NCBI RefSeq assembly: GCF_006265175.1
Contig: NZ_VDCQ01000042.1
Location: 1 to 64,000, forward strand
DNA: 64,000 nt
Reading direction: 5' to 3'
From: Paenibacillus hemerocallicola
GTDB lineage: Bacteria; Bacillota; Bacilli; Paenibacillales; NBRC-103111
The notes below the pieces were generated by a model. That model ran no database searches. It saw nothing but the letters and a program-made list of their open reading frames with translations, and was not told the DNA's origin. The stretch's first letter is position 1. The number at the start of each line of letters is the position of its first letter. Below, in pieces: positions 62,017-64,000 of the stretch. The translations under genes were made by a program, and so were the position numbers.

Positions 62017-62748
62017 TTAGCCTTCCAGCAGCTTCTTCAGACGTCCCGGATAATCGGTAATAATGCCGGATACGCCGCAGGCGATCATCTCCCGCATGCC
62101 CTCTTCCTTGTTGACGGTCCAAGGATAGACGTGCAAGCCGCGTCCCGTCGCTTCGCGAACCTTCTGTTTATCCATGCGGCTCCAGTGGGGATGGAGCGAG
62201 TAGACCGGGCAGTCCAGCAGATCGGCCATCCGGTAATGCTTCGACATGCGGATATTGTACAGCAATCCGATTTTCGCTTCCGGCTCCAGTCCCTTGAGAC
62301 GCTCCAATACATCGAAATCGAACGAGGAGACGAATACGTTCTCCACCCGGTTTTTCCGCTTCATCAAGCCGATCAGCGCAGGCACCAAATCGTCTACCCC
62401 GGCTTTGATTTCCACGTTGATTTGGACTTCCGGCGGAACGAGGTCGAATACTTCCTCCAGCAGCGGAACGCGCTCTCCCTCGAACCGTTCGTGGAACCAA
62501 CGGCCGGCGTCGGCCAGCTTCAGCTCCTCGACCGTCTGCTCGCTGATCGCTCCTTTGCGGTCGGTCGTCCGATCGAGCGTCGTATCGTGGCAGACGATAA
62601 TCTCGCCGTCCTTCGACAGATGAATATCCAGCTCGATTCCGGTACAGCCTTGCTCGAGACCGAGGGCAAAGGCCGCCAGCGTATTTTCCGGAGCTTCTCC
62701 CGCGGCGCCGCGATGCGCGATCACCATCAGTTGGTCGTTGTTCTTCAT
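62017..62748 (-). CDS. Glycerophosphodiester phosphodiesterase (paralogue B)
   Basis: 243 residues from the ATG at 62748; the frame extends to 62883 across the structured leader and is not likely to be translated there. The same GDPD motifs as paralogue A, with a divergent N- and C-terminus. First gene of the two-gene unit; the upstream 240 bases contain an attenuator-like leader and the glpP gene. Regulation by glycerol 3-phosphate through GlpP is likely by analogy with glpQ of Bacillus subtilis. Confidence 0.92.
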   Translation of the reverse strand: MKNNDQLMVIAHRGAAGEAPENTLAAFALGLEQGCTGIELDIHLSKDGEIIVCHDTTLDRTTDRKGAISEQTVEELKLADAGRWFHERFEGERVPLLEEVFDLVPPEVQINVEIKAGVDDLVPALIGLMKRKNRVENVFVSSFDFDVLERLKGLEPEAKIGLLYNIRMSKHYRMADLLDCPVYSLHPHWSRMDKQKVREATGRGLHVYPWTVNKEEGMREMIACGVSGIITDYPGRLKKLLEG

Positions 62749-62828
62749 CGTTCTCTCATCCTCTCGATTCGCGAATAGCGAAATATATGTAAATTTGATG
62801 TAGCCCATTGCAAATGTTTCCGGCAACG

Positions 62829-62925
62829 AAAAAAAGACCGCGGAATACCGGAAACGCCGGGAGACACCTTTTTCGCATGACAAAAAAAGTGCCGCCTCGG
62901 CCTTTCGGGTATTCTCTCGGTCTCC
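62829..62925 (-). promoter_or_regulatory. Attenuator-like leader upstream of the GDPD genes
   Basis: On the minus strand, GACCG and GAATACC (complement of 62918-62922 and 62908-62914) can pair with GGTATTC and CGGTC (complement of 62843-62849 and 62836-62840) in a 12-bp stem with a small internal loop. Seven T residues (62829-62835) follow directly: a large terminator. GGAGAC (complement of 62920-62925) can instead pair with GTCTCC (complement of 62860-62865), and this overlaps one terminator arm, so the two forms exclude each other. A second T-run lies at 62882-62888. The setting between glpP and GDPD genes suggests GlpP-controlled antitermination. Confidence 0.5.
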
Positions 62926-62987
62926 GCACCCAATCGGTCTCGTCTAACGTTCGTAATGGGACAGCCGCACTCAAACGGCTTATCGCC

Positions 62988-63545
62988 TTATTGCCATAAA
63001 TCGGGCGTACCTACGGACACGGCCAGCGCTCCCGCCTCCAAGCCATCGTCGATCTCCCGCTGGTTGCCCACCAGCCCTCCGGCAATGATCGGCAGCGGCG
63101 TCATGTTCGTCATCTCGCGGATAATCCGCGGCATAATGCCCGGCATCACTTCAATCGCGTCCGGGGAGCTTTGCTCCACCGCCTTGATTCCGCGCAGCAC
63201 CGCGTTGCGGTCGATCAGGAAAATGCGCTGGATGGCCGACAGTCCGCAATCTTTGGCCGCTTTAATCAGCGTGCTCTTCGTGGAGATGATTCCGGTAGGC
63301 CGGACATGCTGGGCTACGTACGCAACCCCGCTCCGGTCGGCGGCGATGCCTTCGATAAATTCCATATGCAAAAACACATGCTTGCCGGCTTCCTTGACCC
63401 GTCCGGTCAGCTCATGAACGTTGAGCAGCGAGCCCGTCAGCAAAAACACGACGTTCACCCTGCCCCGCAGCGCGGCGTCCAGATCGGCTTCTTTCTGCAC
63501 GGCGGCAATCGTTTGATGCTCCACGATATCGACGATCGGATACAT
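62988..63545 (-). CDS. glpP: Glycerol-3-phosphate-responsive antiterminator GlpP
   Basis: 185 residues from the ATG at 63545, for which GGAGGAG lies 6 nt upstream; an ATG at 63560 would add five residues. The whole sequence matches GlpP: IVFLLTGSLLN-like VVFLLTGSLLNVHELTG, FLHMEFIEGIAAD, GIISTKSTLIKAAK, EVMPGIMPRII and PIIAGGLV. GlpP binds mRNA leaders of glycerol genes in the presence of glycerol 3-phosphate and prevents termination. It is next to two GDPD genes with a structured leader between. Confidence 0.93.
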   Translation of the reverse strand: MYPIVDIVEHQTIAAVQKEADLDAALRGRVNVVFLLTGSLLNVHELTGRVKEAGKHVFLHMEFIEGIAADRSGVAYVAQHVRPTGIISTKSTLIKAAKDCGLSAIQRIFLIDRNAVLRGIKAVEQSSPDAIEVMPGIMPRIIREMTNMTPLPIIAGGLVGNQREIDDGLEAGALAVSVGTPDLWQ

Positions 63546-63626
63546 GGCATGCTCCTCCATAATTCCCCCCACAGACGTGGAGTGCTTGCGCAATCCCCAT
63601 TATACCACGGAAATACCGGTTTGCGG

Positions 63627-64000
63627 CTACAGGTCCACGATTTTTGCGATGCTCGGCAAAATGGTCCGGGGCCGGTCCGGTCCCGCTTCCGCCTCTTGCT
63701 CCGTACCGACTCCCGTCAACACGAGCACGGAATGCATGCCCGCCTCGTTGGCCATCCGGATGTCCGTCTCCAGCCGGTCGCCGATCACGAAGCAATCCTT
63801 GCAGTCGAGTCCGATGCGCTCCACCGCCGCCTCCGCCGCGATTCGCGAAGGCTTGCCCGCCACGACGACGGCACGCTTCCCGAGAGCGGTTTCAAGCGCC
63901 GCGATCATCGTTCCCGTATCCGGCACCTGCCCGCCCTCCAGCGGGCACGTCGCATCCGGATTCGAGGCGACGACCGTCGCCCCGCGCAAAGCCGACTGAT
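63627..64000 (-). CDS. HAD-IIA phosphatase (NagD/glycerol-phosphatase type), partial
   Basis: Only the C-terminal part is in the window; the 5' end lies beyond 64000, where the frame stays open. VVASNPDATCP, the GKPS lysine segment and the motif IGDRLETDI identify the HAD-IIA group (NagD, AraL, 2-phosphoglycolate or glycerol-phosphate phosphatases). The C-terminus ends VLTGVGT and a short tail. Its position next to glpP and the GDPD genes suggests it dephosphorylates a glycerol phosphate. Confidence 0.85.
   Translation of the reverse strand, partial: QSALRGATVVASNPDATCPLEGGQVPDTGTMIAALETALGKRAVVVAGKPSRIAAEAAVERIGLDCKDCFVIGDRLETDIRMANEAGMHSVLVLTGVGTEQEAEAGPDRPRTILPSIAKIVDL

Noticed and set aside
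60685-62778. 697-codon open frame on the plus strand
   Set aside because: It runs across the LysR gene in another phase and antisense through two GDPD genes, whose motifs and ribosome binding sites are clear. It is a high-GC composition artefact.
62750-62980. Known riboswitch class upstream of the GDPD genes
   Set aside because: I compared the leader by eye with consensus features of common riboswitch and T-box classes and saw no match, so only a competing-hairpin attenuator is reported.

Overview
The window is a high-GC chromosomal segment of a Gram-positive, spore-forming bacterium, most likely a Paenibacillaceae member (Paenibacillus or Cohnella type). The evidence is indirect: strong AGGAGG-type ribosome binding sites with frequent TTG/GTG starts, lipoprotein solute-binding proteins of the LplA type, a two-TM AraC regulator, a SpoVB/MurJ-type flippase, Amj, YjfB and GlpP. 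I saw no rRNA, tRNA, CRISPR array, phage module or intact transposase. The taxon is inferred from gene content, not from a marker gene.

Layout. (1) 1-5.7 kb: a divergent module of a VWA membrane protein facing a small membrane protein, a zinc-ribbon membrane protein and a TPR-like lipoprotein. (2) 6.1-12.1 kb: one giant multidomain protein (transglutaminase-like region, DUF4011, SF1 helicase, Vsr-like nuclease, DUF3320), a stand-alone defence candidate. (3) 12.1-13.4 kb: non-coding, with a 203-bp MITE inserted into an older repeat. (4) 13.4-23 kb: a carbohydrate locus of a Tat-exported beta-helix protein, a glycosidase and two solute-binding lipoproteins in one operon, with a divergent membrane-sensor AraC regulator. 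(5) 23-27.4 kb: an orphan BREX-type PglX methyltransferase next to a DUF1232 gene and an ADP-ribosylglycohydrolase remnant. (6) 27.4-33 kb: metallophosphoesterase, AraC regulator and a divergent solute-binding protein, a truncated metallo-beta-lactamase-fold gene, CapA.

(7) 33.5-39 kb: PAP2 phosphatase, Gfo/Idh/MocA oxidoreductase and a GtrB-GtrA-large membrane protein operon for lipid-linked sugar transfer. (8) 39.5-47.4 kb: MFS exporter, YjfB, GNAT, Amj, AAC(3), an authentic formylglycine-generating enzyme and a MurJ/SpoVB-like flippase. (9) 47.4-52.3 kb: an ArgD-like aminotransferase under two ARG boxes, orphan cobyrinate diamide synthase and a polysaccharide deacetylase. (10) 52.4-60 kb: small membrane and lipoprotein genes, a RidA-SDR-Gfo/Idh catabolic operon, nadB debris, a DUF3298 protein, a methyltransferase and a DapA-family aldolase divergent from a LysR gene. 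(11) 61-64 kb: a glycerophosphate locus with two tandem GDPD paralogues, an attenuator-like leader, GlpP and a HAD phosphatase cut by the window edge.

Intergenic DNA is rich in repeats. A short palindrome of the form AGCGGAA-N5-TTCCGCT recurs across the window. It also forms the core of a roughly 350-bp element with terminal inverted repeats, present three times between 39 and 57 kb. The strongest leads are the giant helicase with its Cys/His N-terminal region, the orphan PglX, the VWA/zinc-ribbon/TPR module, the ~350-bp element family, the nested MITE and the leader between GlpP and the GDPD genes.
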